Assembly (NCBI RefSeq): GCF_000497205.1
Contig: NZ_AYJW01000028.1
Location: 1 to 52,211, forward strand
DNA: 52,211 nucleotides
From: Saccharopolyspora rectivirgula DSM 43747
Lineage (GTDB): Bacteria > Actinomycetota > Actinomycetes > Mycobacteriales > Pseudonocardiaceae
Direction: 5' to 3'
Shown: positions 1 through 8,582 of the stretch, in pieces
Numbering within the stretch: position 1 is the first letter of the stretch
Layout of the letters: each line of letters begins with the position of its first letter
Notes under the pieces: model-generated
The model's input: the letters and a program-made list of their open reading frames with translations, nothing else
The model's database searches: none
Told to the model about the DNA's origin: nothing
Made by a program: the position numbers and the translations under genes

Positions 1-1
1 T

Positions 2-82
2 CATTTCGGTCGGTCGGATGTGGATCTGCCGTGGGAGCGCACGGATCGGGCGGAGGCGTTGAAGAACGCCGCCGGCCTGTGA
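2..82 (+). CDS. metK: S-adenosylmethionine synthetase, C-terminal end (partial)
   Basis: Only the last 26 codons and the TGA lie in the window. The frame reads HFGRSDVDLPWERTD..., which matches the conserved C-terminal tail of actinobacterial MetK (HFGR-D-DLPWE-TD). MetK makes S-adenosylmethionine from methionine and ATP in the cytosol. The next genes here (priA further on) agree with the metK-priA neighbourhood of other actinobacteria. The body of the enzyme lies to the left of the window, so nothing can be said about its active site. Confidence 0.85.
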   Translation, partial: HFGRSDVDLPWERTDRAEALKNAAGL

Positions 83-115
83 CCGGACGACAACGATCCG
101 CACCGGTGTTCTCGC

Positions 116-158
116 GGACGTCAGCTCGCCCGGGGCGACCCTTGCGCGGCTGACGTCC
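116..158. terminator. Inverted repeat downstream of metK, possible terminator
   Basis: A perfect 10-bp inverted repeat (arms GGACGTCAGC at 116-125 and GCTGACGTCC at 149-158) with a 23-base loop lies 34 bases after the metK stop. There is no U-tract, as is common for actinobacterial terminators. It could also be a protein-binding site. Confidence 0.4.
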
Positions 159-194
159 TTCGCGTTCGACGACGAGCAGGGCGCGCGACGGCCC

Positions 195-200
195 TAAGCT
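195..200 (+). promoter_or_regulatory. -10 element of a leaderless promoter
   Basis: TAAGCT matches the actinobacterial TAnnnT -10 pattern and lies exactly 6 bases before the GTG at 207, which puts the expected transcription start at the start codon. No convincing -35 box is seen. Confidence 0.5.
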
Positions 201-206
201 GAGGCC

Positions 207-920
207 GTGCTCTTCGGCCTGGCGCAGCGCACCTTCGTCGCTTACGGCCCGTCGCACTGGGTGCTGATCGGGGTGCTCCTGGCGGGTGCGCTGGTGTTCG
301 GCGTGCTCGGCGGCCGGGTGCGCGATCCCAGGCCGGTGGCGCGCACCTTCGCGGTCGTCATCGTGGCCTTCCAGCTACCCCTGCTGGTCTACCGGCTGCT
401 GCCGGCCCAGTTCGACGTGGCCGTCTCGCTCCCGTTCCACCTGTGCGACATCGCCTGGCCGGTTGCTGCCCACGCGCTGTGGCGGCAGGACCAGCGGACT
501 TGCGCGCTCACGTACTACTGGGGGCTCACCCTCGCACCGCAGGCGGTGTTCACTCCGGCGCTGGACGCCCCGGATTTCCCGCACGTGGACTTCATCGAGT
601 TCTGGGGCCAACACCTGCTGGTGGTGTGGAGCGCGGTGTTCTTGACCTGGGGGGTGGGGCTGCGTCCGAACTGGCGGGGTTACCGCCTCTCGGTGGCGGT
701 CACCGTCGGCTGGGGGCTGCTGGTGCTGGGGTTCAACTCCTCGGCGGGCACCAACTACGGCTTCGTCAACAGCAAACCGGACAACCCCTCCCTGCTCGAC
801 CTGATGGGCGGGTGGCCCTGGTACCTGGTGGTGGAGCTGGTGGTGGGCATGGCCGCCTGGGCTCTGCTCACCTGGCCGTGGACGCGGTCGCGGGATCACG
901 GCATGGCGAAGCCCTGCTGA
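207..920 (+). CDS. YwaF/TIGR02206-type integral membrane protein
   Basis: 237 residues, strongly hydrophobic, with about six or seven membrane spans. The N-terminal FVAYGPSHWVLI and the internal LPFHLCDIAWP and FIEFWGQHLLVVW segments resemble the TIGR02206 family (Bacillus YwaF, related to animal TMEM164), whose conserved polar residues sit in the membrane. The bacterial function is unknown. The GTG start is supported by a TAnnnT element 6 bases upstream and the absence of a Shine-Dalgarno sequence. Its 3' end overlaps the tail of the convergent trmL by 25 bases. Family assignment is fairly firm; the role is not. Confidence 0.75.
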   Translation: MLFGLAQRTFVAYGPSHWVLIGVLLAGALVFGVLGGRVRDPRPVARTFAVVIVAFQLPLLVYRLLPAQFDVAVSLPFHLCDIAWPVAAHALWRQDQRTCALTYYWGLTLAPQAVFTPALDAPDFPHVDFIEFWGQHLLVVWSAVFLTWGVGLRPNWRGYRLSVAVTVGWGLLVLGFNSSAGTNYGFVNSKPDNPSLLDLMGGWPWYLVVELVVGMAAWALLTWPWTRSRDHGMAKPC

Positions 921-1366
921 CGCCACGCTTCGTAGACGGCGACGGCCGCGGAGTTGGCGAGGTTCATCGAACGGATGCCGGGGAGCATCGGAATCCGGAC
1001 CTGCACGGTGGCCGTGGCGAGCACGTCGCGGGGGAGGCCGGTCGATTCGGGGCCGAACAGCAGCACGTCGCCGGGGCGGTAGCGGACGGTTTCGTAGGAC
1101 TGCTCGGACTGGGTGCTGAAGGCGATGATCCGCTCCGGTTGCAGCGCTTTCCAGCAGGAGTCCAGGTCCGGGTGGACGTGCAGGGCTGCTCTGTCGTGGT
1201 AGTCCAGCCCGGCCCGGCGCAGTTTCGCGTCATCCAGGTCGAATCCGAGCGGCTCGATCAGGTGCAGGGAGCAGCCGGAGCCAGCGGCCATGCGCACGGC
1301 ATTGCCGGTGTTGCCGGGGATTTCCGGGTGGTAGAAGACGACGTGAAACACTCGAAATTTTTTCAT
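896..1366 (-). CDS. trmL: tRNA (cytidine(34)-2'-O)-methyltransferase
   Basis: About 151-156 residues, the full length of single-domain SPOUT methyltransferases of the TrmL/YibK group. TrmL methylates the 2'-O of the wobble base of tRNA-Leu isoacceptors. Visible motifs are FHVVFYHPEIPGNTGNAVRMAA near the N-terminus (given here in part: PEIPGNTGN), LLFGPESTGLP and the C-terminal IPMLPGIRSMNLANSAAV, which forms the AdoMet-binding trefoil knot. The ATG at 1366 is taken as start. A GTG at 1351 would start directly at the conserved FHVVF and is a real alternative; neither has a clear ribosome site. It is divergent from priA. Confidence 0.88.
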   Translation of the reverse strand: MKKFRVFHVVFYHPEIPGNTGNAVRMAAGSGCSLHLIEPLGFDLDDAKLRRAGLDYHDRAALHVHPDLDSCWKALQPERIIAFSTQSEQSYETVRYRPGDVLLFGPESTGLPRDVLATATVQVRIPMLPGIRSMNLANSAAVAVYEAWRQQGFAMP

Positions 1367-1483
1367 ACCGCGTTGCCAGGTCGCGCGGAGGGCTCGCGCG
1401 CAACTCGAGTCTGCGCTGGCGACCGGGCACGTGCACAGCGGTGCTGCGCGAACACCGCGACCGCTTTCTGGTAGAGAGGTGCT

Positions 1484-3508
1484 ATGGCAGGTGCGCAATC
1501 CCGGCGGCGGAAGGAGGCGAAGCAGCAGACGGCGGCCCCGCAGCGTCCGGTCGCGCGGGTCCTGGTCGACATTCCGCTGCCCGCGCATCTGGACCGACCG
1601 TTCGACTACCTGATCCCGGAGCGCCTGCACGACACCGCCCAGGCCGGCTGCCGGATCCGGGTCCGGTTCCGCGGCAAGCTGGTGGACGGTTTCCTGCTCG
1701 AACGAGCGGAATCCTCCGACTACCCGGGGGACTTGAGCTGGGTGGAGCGGGTCGTCTCGCCGGAGCCCGTGCTCACCCCCCAGCTGCTGGGCTTGGCCCG
1801 CGCGGTCGCCGACCGCTACGGCGGGATGCTGGCCGACGTGGTGCGGTTGGTGATCCCCCCGCGCCACGCCGCCGCCGAGAAGGCAGCTCCTCGGCAGCCG
1901 GCCGCAGCCCCACCGCCCCGCCCGGAGGCCACCGGTTGGCAGGAGTACCAGTACGGGAAGTCCTACCTGGACGCGGTGCACGCGGGGAAAACGGCTCGGG
2001 CGGTGTGGCAGGCGCTGCCGGGGGAGGACTGGCCCGCGAGGTTGGCCGAAGTCGCGGCGACCGCCGCCGCAGCCGGTCGAGGCGCCCTGCTGGTGGTTCC
2101 GGACCACCGGGACCTGAAGCGGGTGCACGACGCGTGCGCGCGGCTCGTCGGGGAGCGGGGAGTGGTGGCGCTCGCCGGGGAGCTGTCCCCCGCGGAGCGC
2201 TACCGGCGCTGGCTCGCCGTGCTGCGCGGCGTGGTGCGCGTGGTGGTTGGCACGCGGGCGGCGATGTTCGCGCCGGTGCGCGACCTCGGCCTGGTGGCGG
2301 TGTGGAACGACGGCGACGAACTGCACAGCTATCCGCAGGTCCCGTTCCCGCACGCCCGCGACGTGCTGATGCTGCGGTCGCACGCGACCGGCGCGGCTTT
2401 CCTGGTGGGCGGCTTCTCCCGCACCGCCGAGGCAGCCCTGCTGGTGGAGTCGGGATGGGCCCACCAGCTCACCGCCCCCCGCAGTGCGGTCCGGGCAGCC
2501 GCTCCCCGCGTGACCGCCATCGGCGAGGACGACACCCAGCTGGCCCGGGACCCGGCGGCGCGGGCCGCGCGCCTGCCGTCGGTGGCCTTCGAAGCCGCCC
2601 GCGCGGCACTGGCAGCGGGCGCCCCGGTCCTCGTCCAGGTCCCCCGGCGCGGTTACGTGCCCGCGCTCGCCTGCGCGGATTGCCGCGAGCGGGCCCGGTG
2701 CCGCCGCTGCAGCGGCCTGCTGGCACTGCCGGGCAGCTCCGAAGGGCAGCCGAACCCGCCGGCCTGCAAGCTGTGCGGCACCGTGGAAGCGGCTTTCCGC
2801 TGCCCGGCGTGCGGTTCCCGCCGGTTGCGGGCCGTCGTGGTCGGGGCCGGCCGCACCGCGGAAGAACTGGGGCGGGCGTTCCCGAACGTCGCGGTGCGCA
2901 CGTCCGGAGGCGGCAACGTGCTGGCCTCGGTGCCCGCCCAACCCGCCTTGATCGTGTGCACCCCGGGCGCGGAGCCGGTGGCTGAGCAGGGTTACGGCGC
3001 AGCGCTGCTGCTCGACGGTTGGGCGCTGCTGGGCCGTTCGGAGCTGCGCGCCGCGGAGACCGCACTGCGGCTGTGGTTCGACGCGGCCGCCCTGGTCCGC
3101 CCGGCCCGGGAAGGCGGGCGCGTGGTGGTGATGGCCGACTCCGCCCTCGTTCCGGTGCAAGCCCTGGTCCGCTGGGATCCGGCCTGGTTCGCCGCTCGGG
3201 AACTGGCCGACCGGGTCGAGCTGGGGTTCCCACCGGCCCGTCGGGTCGCTGCGGTGGACGGGGCGCCGGAAACCATCGAGGCCCTGGTGGATTCCGCCGA
3301 GCTGCCGGAGTCGGCGGAAGTGCTCGGCCCGGTGCCGCTGGGCGAAGTGGGCGAAGACGGGACCGCGGACCGGGAACGGCTGATCGTGCGGGTGGACCGC
3401 ACCGAGAGCCGCGAACTGGCCGGTGCGCTGCGGGCCGCCCAAGCCCAGCGGGCCGCTCGCAAGGCCGCGGAGCTGCAGGTCCGGCTCGACCCGTTGGAGC
3501 TGCTGTAG
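1484..3508 (+). CDS. priA: Probable PriA-like primosomal protein N', helicase-defective
   Basis: 674 residues. The N-terminal ARVLVDIPLPAHLDRPFDYLIPE is the PriA 3'-DNA-end-binding domain, and the central eight-cysteine zinc region (CADCRERARCRRC near 390-400, then CKLCG and CPACG) is typical of PriA. The helicase core is degenerate: where a Walker A GxTGSGKTE should be, the sequence reads HAGKTARAVW, and the DEEH box is replaced by WNDGDELH. Actinobacterial PriA proteins are known to be ATPase-deficient, so a structural role in replication restart is more likely than unwinding. The ATG is preceded by GAGAGG. Upstream trmL is divergent. Confidence 0.88.
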   Translation: MAGAQSRRRKEAKQQTAAPQRPVARVLVDIPLPAHLDRPFDYLIPERLHDTAQAGCRIRVRFRGKLVDGFLLERAESSDYPGDLSWVERVVSPEPVLTPQLLGLARAVADRYGGMLADVVRLVIPPRHAAAEKAAPRQPAAAPPPRPEATGWQEYQYGKSYLDAVHAGKTARAVWQALPGEDWPARLAEVAATAAAAGRGALLVVPDHRDLKRVHDACARLVGERGVVALAGELSPAERYRRWLAVLRGVVRVVVGTRAAMFAPVRDLGLVAVWNDGDELHSYPQVPFPHARDVLMLRSHATGAAFLVGGFSRTAEAALLVESGWAHQLTAPRSAVRAAAPRVTAIGEDDTQLARDPAARAARLPSVAFEAARAALAAGAPVLVQVPRRGYVPALACADCRERARCRRCSGLLALPGSSEGQPNPPACKLCGTVEAAFRCPACGSRRLRAVVVGAGRTAEELGRAFPNVAVRTSGGGNVLASVPAQPALIVCTPGAEPVAEQGYGAALLLDGWALLGRSELRAAETALRLWFDAAALVRPAREGGRVVVMADSALVPVQALVRWDPAWFAARELADRVELGFPPARRVAAVDGAPETIEALVDSAELPESAEVLGPVPLGEVGEDGTADRERLIVRVDRTESRELAGALRAAQAQRAARKAAELQVRLDPLELL

Positions 3509-3515
3509 TCCTCCA

Positions 3516-3537
3516 ACGCCCCGAGGGCTTCGGGCGT
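3516..3537 (+). terminator. Short hairpin after priA
   Basis: Arms ACGCCC and GGGCGT begin 8 bases after the priA stop and enclose a G-rich loop. There is no U-tract. The next gene has its own ribosome site 210 bases on. It is weak evidence for termination. Confidence 0.3.
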
Positions 3538-3749
3538 CGCTGCGCCGGGGGAACGCCGTTTCCGGTCTGCAGTGGACTCACCGTGCCACCGCTGGTGCCT
3601 CCACTGGGGAGCGAGCAGCTCGGGCACTGCTCCGGTCGGTGGTCGGGGGAGGCGGCCAACTGGCCCATCTGGACCGCGGCGGGAGCGCTTGCGGTTGTCC
3701 GACGCGTCCAGTGCCGGCAGAGTATGCGTGGCCGGTCCTGGAGGTGGCG

Positions 3750-5540
3750 ATGCCAGCGAGACTTGTCGGACTCAGCCTGAGCGCAGCGGTGGTTGCCGGA
3801 TTGCTCTCCCCGGTGGCTCACTCGGCGGAGAATCCGCCGCAGCCGCCGAAGCAAGCCGAAGCGGTCGGTTACGGGGGCGCGGTGTCCAGTGTCGACCCGG
3901 ACGCCACCCGGATCGGCATCGAGGTGCTCCGCGAGGGCGGCACCGCGACCGACGCGGCCGTCGCGGTCGCCGCGGCGCTCGGCGTCACCGAGCCGTACTC
4001 GGCCGGGATCGGCGGGGGCGGCTACTTCGTCCACTACGACGCCGAGACCGGTGAGGTGGAGACGATCGACGGGCGCGAAACCGCGCCGCGGTCGGCCGCG
4101 GAGGACATGTTCGTCGAGAACGGGCAACCGATCCCGTTCGACGAGGCGGTCACCAGCGGGCTCAGCGTCGGTGTGCCCGGCACTCCGCTGACGTGGCAGC
4201 ACGCGCTGGACAAGTGGGGGACCAAGAGCCTGTCCGAAGTGCTGCGACCGGCCGAGCAACTGGCCCGGCGAGGTTTCGTCGTCGACGCCGCTTTCCGGGA
4301 GCAGACCGCGGAGAACGAGGACCGGTTCCGGGACTTCCCGGCCACCCGGGAGCTGTTCCTGCCCGGCGGACAGCTGCCCGAGGTGGGCAGCGTGCTGCGC
4401 AACCCCGATCTGGCCGACACCTACCGGCTGCTGCGCACCGAGGGGTTGAAGGCCTTCTACGAGGGGGAGATCGGCCAGGACGTGGTCGACGCGGTGAACG
4501 CTCCGCCGGTCGACCCGGCAGCTGAGCGCGAGGTGCGTCCCGGCGGCATGACCATGGCCGACCTGAGGGAGTACCGGACGATCGAGCGGGAACCGGTCCA
4601 CCTCGAGTACCGGGGGCTCGACGTGTACGGGATGGCGCCGGGCAGTTCCGGTGGCACCACCGTCGGCGAAGCGCTCAACATCCTGGAGGAGACCGACCTG
4701 TCCCAGGTCGACCAGGCCGAATACCTGCACCGGTTCCTGGAAGCCAGCAAGCTGGCGTTCGCCGACCGCAACCGCTGGGTGGGGGATCCGGCGTTCACCG
4801 AGGTGCCCACCGAAGAGCTGGTGAGCACCGAGTTCGCCCGGTCCCGGGAATGCCTGATCGAGGACGACGCGGTGCTGCCGGCTCCCGTGCCCGCCGCGGA
4901 TCCGCGGAACCCGCAGCCCTGCCAGGACGCGGGAACCGCTTCCCCGACGTCGTACGAAGGGCCGAACACCACGCACCTGACCGTGGCCGACCGCTGGGGG
5001 AACGTCGTCTCCTACACCTTGACCATCGAGCAGACCGGTGGGAACGCGGTGGTCGTCCCCGGGCGCGGGTTCCTGCTCAACAACGAGCTGACCGATTTCG
5101 ACTTCACCCCGGCCGTGCCGGGGCAAGCGGACCCCAACCTGCCCGCGCCGGGCAAGCGGCCCCGCAGTTCGATGAGCCCGACGATCGTGCTGCAGGACGG
5201 CGAGCCGCTGCTGGCCGTCGGCAGCCCGGGCGGCGCCACGATCATCACGACCGTGCTGCAGGTGCTCACCGGGCGCATCGACCGCGGGCTGTCCCTTGTG
5301 GAGGCGATCGCGCAGCCGCGGGCCTCGCAGCGCAACGCAGCCCAGACGCAGGCCGAACCCGGTTTCCTCGCGCAACCGGCTGCTGAGCAGCTGCGCGCCC
5401 TGGGGCACGAGTTCACCGAAACCGCGGAGATCGGTGCGGCCACCGGGGTGGAGCGGCTGCCGGACGGCCGGTGGATCGCGGCGGCCGAGCCGGAACGCCG
5501 AGGCGGCGGATCCGCGGCGGTCGTGCTGCCGACTCCTTGA
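3750..5540 (+). CDS. ggt: Gamma-glutamyltransferase (secreted)
   Basis: 596 residues from the ATG at 3750, preceded by an excellent GGAGGT. The N-terminus MPARLVGLSLSAAVVAGLL...AHSAE looks like a Sec signal peptide with cleavage near AHSA, so the enzyme acts outside the membrane. GGT transfers or hydrolyses gamma-glutamyl groups of glutathione and matures by self-cleavage before a threonine. The nucleophile is expected at T407 in the TTHLTV motif. GGGGYFVHYD, SSMSPTIV and SPGGATI, which form the substrate pocket, are also present. It is a single complete precursor (large plus small subunit). The frame stays open further upstream, but the signal peptide and ribosome site fix this start. Confidence 0.93.
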   Translation: MPARLVGLSLSAAVVAGLLSPVAHSAENPPQPPKQAEAVGYGGAVSSVDPDATRIGIEVLREGGTATDAAVAVAAALGVTEPYSAGIGGGGYFVHYDAETGEVETIDGRETAPRSAAEDMFVENGQPIPFDEAVTSGLSVGVPGTPLTWQHALDKWGTKSLSEVLRPAEQLARRGFVVDAAFREQTAENEDRFRDFPATRELFLPGGQLPEVGSVLRNPDLADTYRLLRTEGLKAFYEGEIGQDVVDAVNAPPVDPAAEREVRPGGMTMADLREYRTIEREPVHLEYRGLDVYGMAPGSSGGTTVGEALNILEETDLSQVDQAEYLHRFLEASKLAFADRNRWVGDPAFTEVPTEELVSTEFARSRECLIEDDAVLPAPVPAADPRNPQPCQDAGTASPTSYEGPNTTHLTVADRWGNVVSYTLTIEQTGGNAVVVPGRGFLLNNELTDFDFTPAVPGQADPNLPAPGKRPRSSMSPTIVLQDGEPLLAVGSPGGATIITTVLQVLTGRIDRGLSLVEAIAQPRASQRNAAQTQAEPGFLAQPAAEQLRALGHEFTETAEIGAATGVERLPDGRWIAAAEPERRGGGSAAVVLPTP

Positions 5541-5585
5541 ACGGGACGGGTGAGCAGCTCCCGGGCCCCGGTCGGGTGCGGGCCA

Positions 5586-5607
5586 GCGACTAAACTCGAT
5601 TAGTCGC
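5586..5607. promoter_or_regulatory. Palindrome over the def promoter, possible operator
   Basis: Perfect 8-bp arms GCGACTAA and TTAGTCGC are separated by 6 bases. The left arm and loop contain TAAACT (5591-5596), a good -10 element for the def-fmt-rsmB operon, whose first start codon is at 5638. The overlap with the -10 suggests a repressor site, or a hairpin at the 5' end of the mRNA. Confidence 0.45.
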
Positions 5608-5637
5608 AAGCCGCACCGTAGACCTCCAGGAGTTCAC

Positions 5638-6183
5638 GTGACCGTCCAGCCGATCAGGCTTTTCGGGGATCCCGTGCTGCGCACCCGGGCAGCGGAAGTG
5701 ACCGACTTCGACAAGGAGCTGCGAAACCTGGTCAAGGACCTGTGGGACACCATGGAGGCGCAGGGCGGGGCCGGGCTCGCGGCGCCGCAGCTCGGGGTGA
5801 GCCTGCGGGTCTTCACCTACCACTGCGACGGTTTCGCCGGGCACTTGGTGAACCCGACGTTCGACGTGGTCGGTGATGAGGAGCAGGACGGCCCGGAGGG
5901 GTGCCTCTCCATCCCGGGCATGAGCTGGGACTGCCGCCGGTACCGGCACGTGGTCGCCCGGGGCTGGAACATGCACGGCGAGCCGGTGGAGGTCGAGGGA
6001 ACGGACTTGCTCGCCCGGTGCATCCAGCACGAAACCGACCACCTGGACGGTGTGCTGTTCGTCGATCGGTTGGATGAGCAGACCCGCAAGCAGGCGTTGC
6101 GGGAGATCCGCAGCGCGGAGTGGTTCGACGGCAACGTGCCGGTGATCAAGGAAAATCCGCATCCGTTGTTCGGGGGTCGGTAA
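5638..6183 (+). CDS. def: Peptide deformylase
   Basis: 181 residues. It removes the formyl group from the N-terminal methionine of nascent proteins, using Fe2+ or another metal. All three family motifs are visible: [10 protein letters not shown] (usually GxGLAAPQ), EGCLS with metal-ligand Cys89, and QHETDH with ligands His131 and His135 and catalytic Glu132. The GTG start has AGGAG at the right distance. It is directly followed, one base later, by fmt, which adds the group that this enzyme removes; the pairing is conserved in bacteria. A palindrome sits over the upstream -10. Confidence 0.96.
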   Translation: MTVQPIRLFGDPVLRTRAAEVTDFDKELRNLVKDLWDTMEAQGGAGLAAPQLGVSLRVFTYHCDGFAGHLVNPTFDVVGDEEQDGPEGCLSIPGMSWDCRRYRHVVARGWNMHGEPVEVEGTDLLARCIQHETDHLDGVLFVDRLDEQTRKQALREIRSAEWFDGNVPVIKENPHPLFGGR

Positions 6184-6184
6184 A

Positions 6185-7108
6185 TTGCGTCTGGTCTTCG
6201 CCGGTACACCAGCTGCTGCGGTTCCCACCCTGGAGGCGTTGATCGCTTCGGAGCGGCACGAGGTCGTCGCCGTGGTGACCCGCCCGGACGCGCCGGCCGG
6301 GCGCGGCCGCAAGCTCGTGCGCTCGCCGGTCGGCGCGGTCGCCGATGAGCACGGCATCGAGGTGCTCACCCCGCACAAGGCCTCCGATCCGGAGTTCTTG
6401 CAGCGCTTGCGGGAGCTGGCGCCCGACTGCTGCCCGGTGGTGGCCTACGGGGCGCTGCTGCGCCCCGAAGCCCTCGCCATCCCCCGGCACGGCTGGGTCA
6501 ACCTGCACTTCTCGCTGTTGCCGGCGTGGCGCGGGGCCGCGCCCGTGCAAGCCGCCATCCGGCACGGGGACGAGATCACCGGAGCCACCACCTTCCGGCT
6601 GGTTCCGGAGTTGGACGCCGGGCCGGTCTTCGGTGTGGTCACCGAGCAGGTGAGCCCGACCGACACCGCCGGCGACCTGTTGGACCGGTTGTCCCGCTCC
6701 GGTGCCCAGCTGATGGTGAAGACGCTGGACGGGATCGAGGACGGCACCGTTCGAGCTGAGGAGCAGCCGGCCGAAGGGGTCAGCTACGCCCCCAAGGTGA
6801 CGGTGGAGGACGCCAAGGCCGAGTTCGCGCAGCCGGCTGTTGCGGTGGACCGGCTCATCCGCTCGGTGACCCCGGATCCGGGGGCTTGGGCGTTGTTCCG
6901 CGGCGAGCGGCTCAAGTTGGGGCCGGTGTCGGTGACGGACGTGGAGCTGCCCCCGGGGGAGATCCGGGTGGAGCGCAAGCGGGTGCTCGTGGGGACGGCG
7001 ACCACGGCGGTCGCCCTCGGCCAGGTGCAGGCTCCGGGGAAGAAACGGATGGCCGCCACCGACTGGGCTCGCGGAGCCCGCATCGAACAAGGGGAGCTGC
7101 TCCAGTGA
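6185..7108 (+). CDS. fmt: Methionyl-tRNA formyltransferase
   Basis: 307 residues, normal length. It transfers a formyl group from 10-formyl-tetrahydrofolate to Met-tRNAfMet. The N-terminus [19 protein letters not shown] is the Rossmann-like formyltransferase domain. [21 protein letters not shown] (given in part) carries the conserved Asn-His and SLLP-RG loop of the active site. The C-terminal OB-fold that holds tRNA follows after about residue 205. The start is a rare TTG one base after the def stop, supported by the position of the conserved first strand. Translation is probably coupled to def. Confidence 0.95.
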   Translation: MRLVFAGTPAAAVPTLEALIASERHEVVAVVTRPDAPAGRGRKLVRSPVGAVADEHGIEVLTPHKASDPEFLQRLRELAPDCCPVVAYGALLRPEALAIPRHGWVNLHFSLLPAWRGAAPVQAAIRHGDEITGATTFRLVPELDAGPVFGVVTEQVSPTDTAGDLLDRLSRSGAQLMVKTLDGIEDGTVRAEEQPAEGVSYAPKVTVEDAKAEFAQPAVAVDRLIRSVTPDPGAWALFRGERLKLGPVSVTDVELPPGEIRVERKRVLVGTATTAVALGQVQAPGKKRMAATDWARGARIEQGELLQ

Positions 7109-8526
7109 ACCACCGTCGCAGGCCGGCTCGGCCGGCACGGAACCGTCCGCCGAAGCGGAAACCCAACCCGGCGCGGCCGGTCGACGTCGACCCGGCCCGG
7201 TTGGCCGCGGTGGACACGCTGCGCGCGGTGCGGGAGCGCGACGCCTACGCCAACTTGGCGTTGCCGGCGTTGCTGCAGCAGCGGCAGATCACCGGGCGGG
7301 ACGCCGCGCTGGCCACCGAGCTCACCTACGGGACGTGCCGGGCGCAGGGGCTGTTGGACGCCGTGCTGGCCGAGTGCAGCAGCCGGCCGCTGTCTGAAGT
7401 GGACGGCAAACTGCTCGACGCGCTGCGGCTCGGTGCCTACCAGCTGCTGCGGACCAGGATTCCGGCGCATGCCGCGGTGGCCGCCACTGTGGACATCGTT
7501 CGGATGCACTCCGGGACCAAGCTCGCCGGCTTCGTCAACGCCGTGCTGCGCCGGGTGGCCGAGCACGACGAGGAAACCTGGGTGGCCAAGATCGCACCGG
7601 ACCCGGACACCGATCCGGTGGGGCATCTGGCGCTGCGGCACGCGCATCCGCGCTGGATCGCCCAGGCCTTCGCGGATTCGCTGGAGGACAGCGACGCGGA
7701 ACTGGCCGCGGCGCTGGCCGCTGACGACGCGCGTCCGGCCGTGCACCTGACCGCCCGGCCGGGGGAGATCAGCGCCGACGAGCTGGCCGCCATCACCGGT
7801 GGCGATCCGGCCCCCTACTCGCCGTACGGGGTGCACCTGGAGGCGGGGTCCGGGGATCCGGGCGAGTTGGAACCGGTCAAGGAGGGATTCGCCACCGTCC
7901 AGGACGAGGGCAGCCAGCTGGTCGCCTTGGCGCTCACCCGCGCCGAGCTCTCCGGATCGGATTCCAGGTGGTTGGACCTGTGCGCCGGCCCGGGCGGGAA
8001 GGCCGCCCTGCTCGGCGCGCTGATCACTTTGGACGGCGGCGAGCTCGACGCGGTGGAACAGGCGCCGCACCGCGCTGATCTGGTGCGCAAGGCGACCGAG
8101 GGGCTCTCGGTCTCGGTGCACGTGGCCGACGGCCGCGAACCCGGACTGGAACCGGGTTACGACCGGGTGCTGGTGGACGCCCCGTGCACCGGGCTGGGCT
8201 CGTTGCGCCGCCGCCCGGAGTCGCGCTGGCGCCGCCAGCCTTCCGACGTCGGAGAGCTGACCAAGCTGCAGCGGGAACTGCTGCTGTCGGCGGTGCGGTT
8301 GACCAGGCCCGGCGGGGTGGTCGGCTACGTGGTGTGCTCCCCGCACCTGGCGGAGACCGAGGGCGTGGTGGCCGATGTGGTGCGCCGGGCGCCGGTCGAG
8401 CAGATCGATGCCCGGGAGTGCTTCCCCGGGGTGCCGGACCTGGGTGGGGGACCTGCGGTCCAGCTCTGGCCGCACCGCCACGGAACGGACGCCATGTTCT
8501 GCGCGTTGCTGCGCGTCACCGGCTGA
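7105..8526 (+). CDS. rsmB: 16S rRNA (cytosine(967)-C5)-methyltransferase
   Basis: 473 residues from a GTG that overlaps the fmt stop in a GTGA. A basic, proline-rich N-terminus (residues 1-25) is followed by a NusB-like RNA-binding domain (about 30-165) and a Rossmann methyltransferase domain. [12 protein letters not shown] binds AdoMet. Cys361 in DAPCTG (motif IV) and Cys411 in VCSPH (motif VI) are the two cysteines used by RNA m5C methyltransferases. It is the third gene of the def-fmt-rsmB unit, an order found in many bacteria. The frame is open further upstream, but the overlap start is the natural one. Confidence 0.93.
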   Translation: MNHRRRPARPARNRPPKRKPNPARPVDVDPARLAAVDTLRAVRERDAYANLALPALLQQRQITGRDAALATELTYGTCRAQGLLDAVLAECSSRPLSEVDGKLLDALRLGAYQLLRTRIPAHAAVAATVDIVRMHSGTKLAGFVNAVLRRVAEHDEETWVAKIAPDPDTDPVGHLALRHAHPRWIAQAFADSLEDSDAELAAALAADDARPAVHLTARPGEISADELAAITGGDPAPYSPYGVHLEAGSGDPGELEPVKEGFATVQDEGSQLVALALTRAELSGSDSRWLDLCAGPGGKAALLGALITLDGGELDAVEQAPHRADLVRKATEGLSVSVHVADGREPGLEPGYDRVLVDAPCTGLGSLRRRPESRWRRQPSDVGELTKLQRELLLSAVRLTRPGGVVGYVVCSPHLAETEGVVADVVRRAPVEQIDARECFPGVPDLGGGPAVQLWPHRHGTDAMFCALLRVTG

Positions 8527-8582
8527 CTTCGCCGAACGGAGCAGCGGGGGCGGTGGGATGGCGGCGGTCGAGCGCCGCGTGC

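Noticed and set aside
1367-3442. Long upstream extension of trmL on the minus strand
   Set aside because: The extension lies opposite priA and has no SPOUT-family similarity; the conserved FHVVF start is at about 1351-1366.
2469-5609. A 1046-residue open frame on the minus strand across priA, ggt and the start of def
   Set aside because: It is a chance frame opposite real genes, Pro/Arg/Gly-rich with no domain, as expected in GC-rich DNA.
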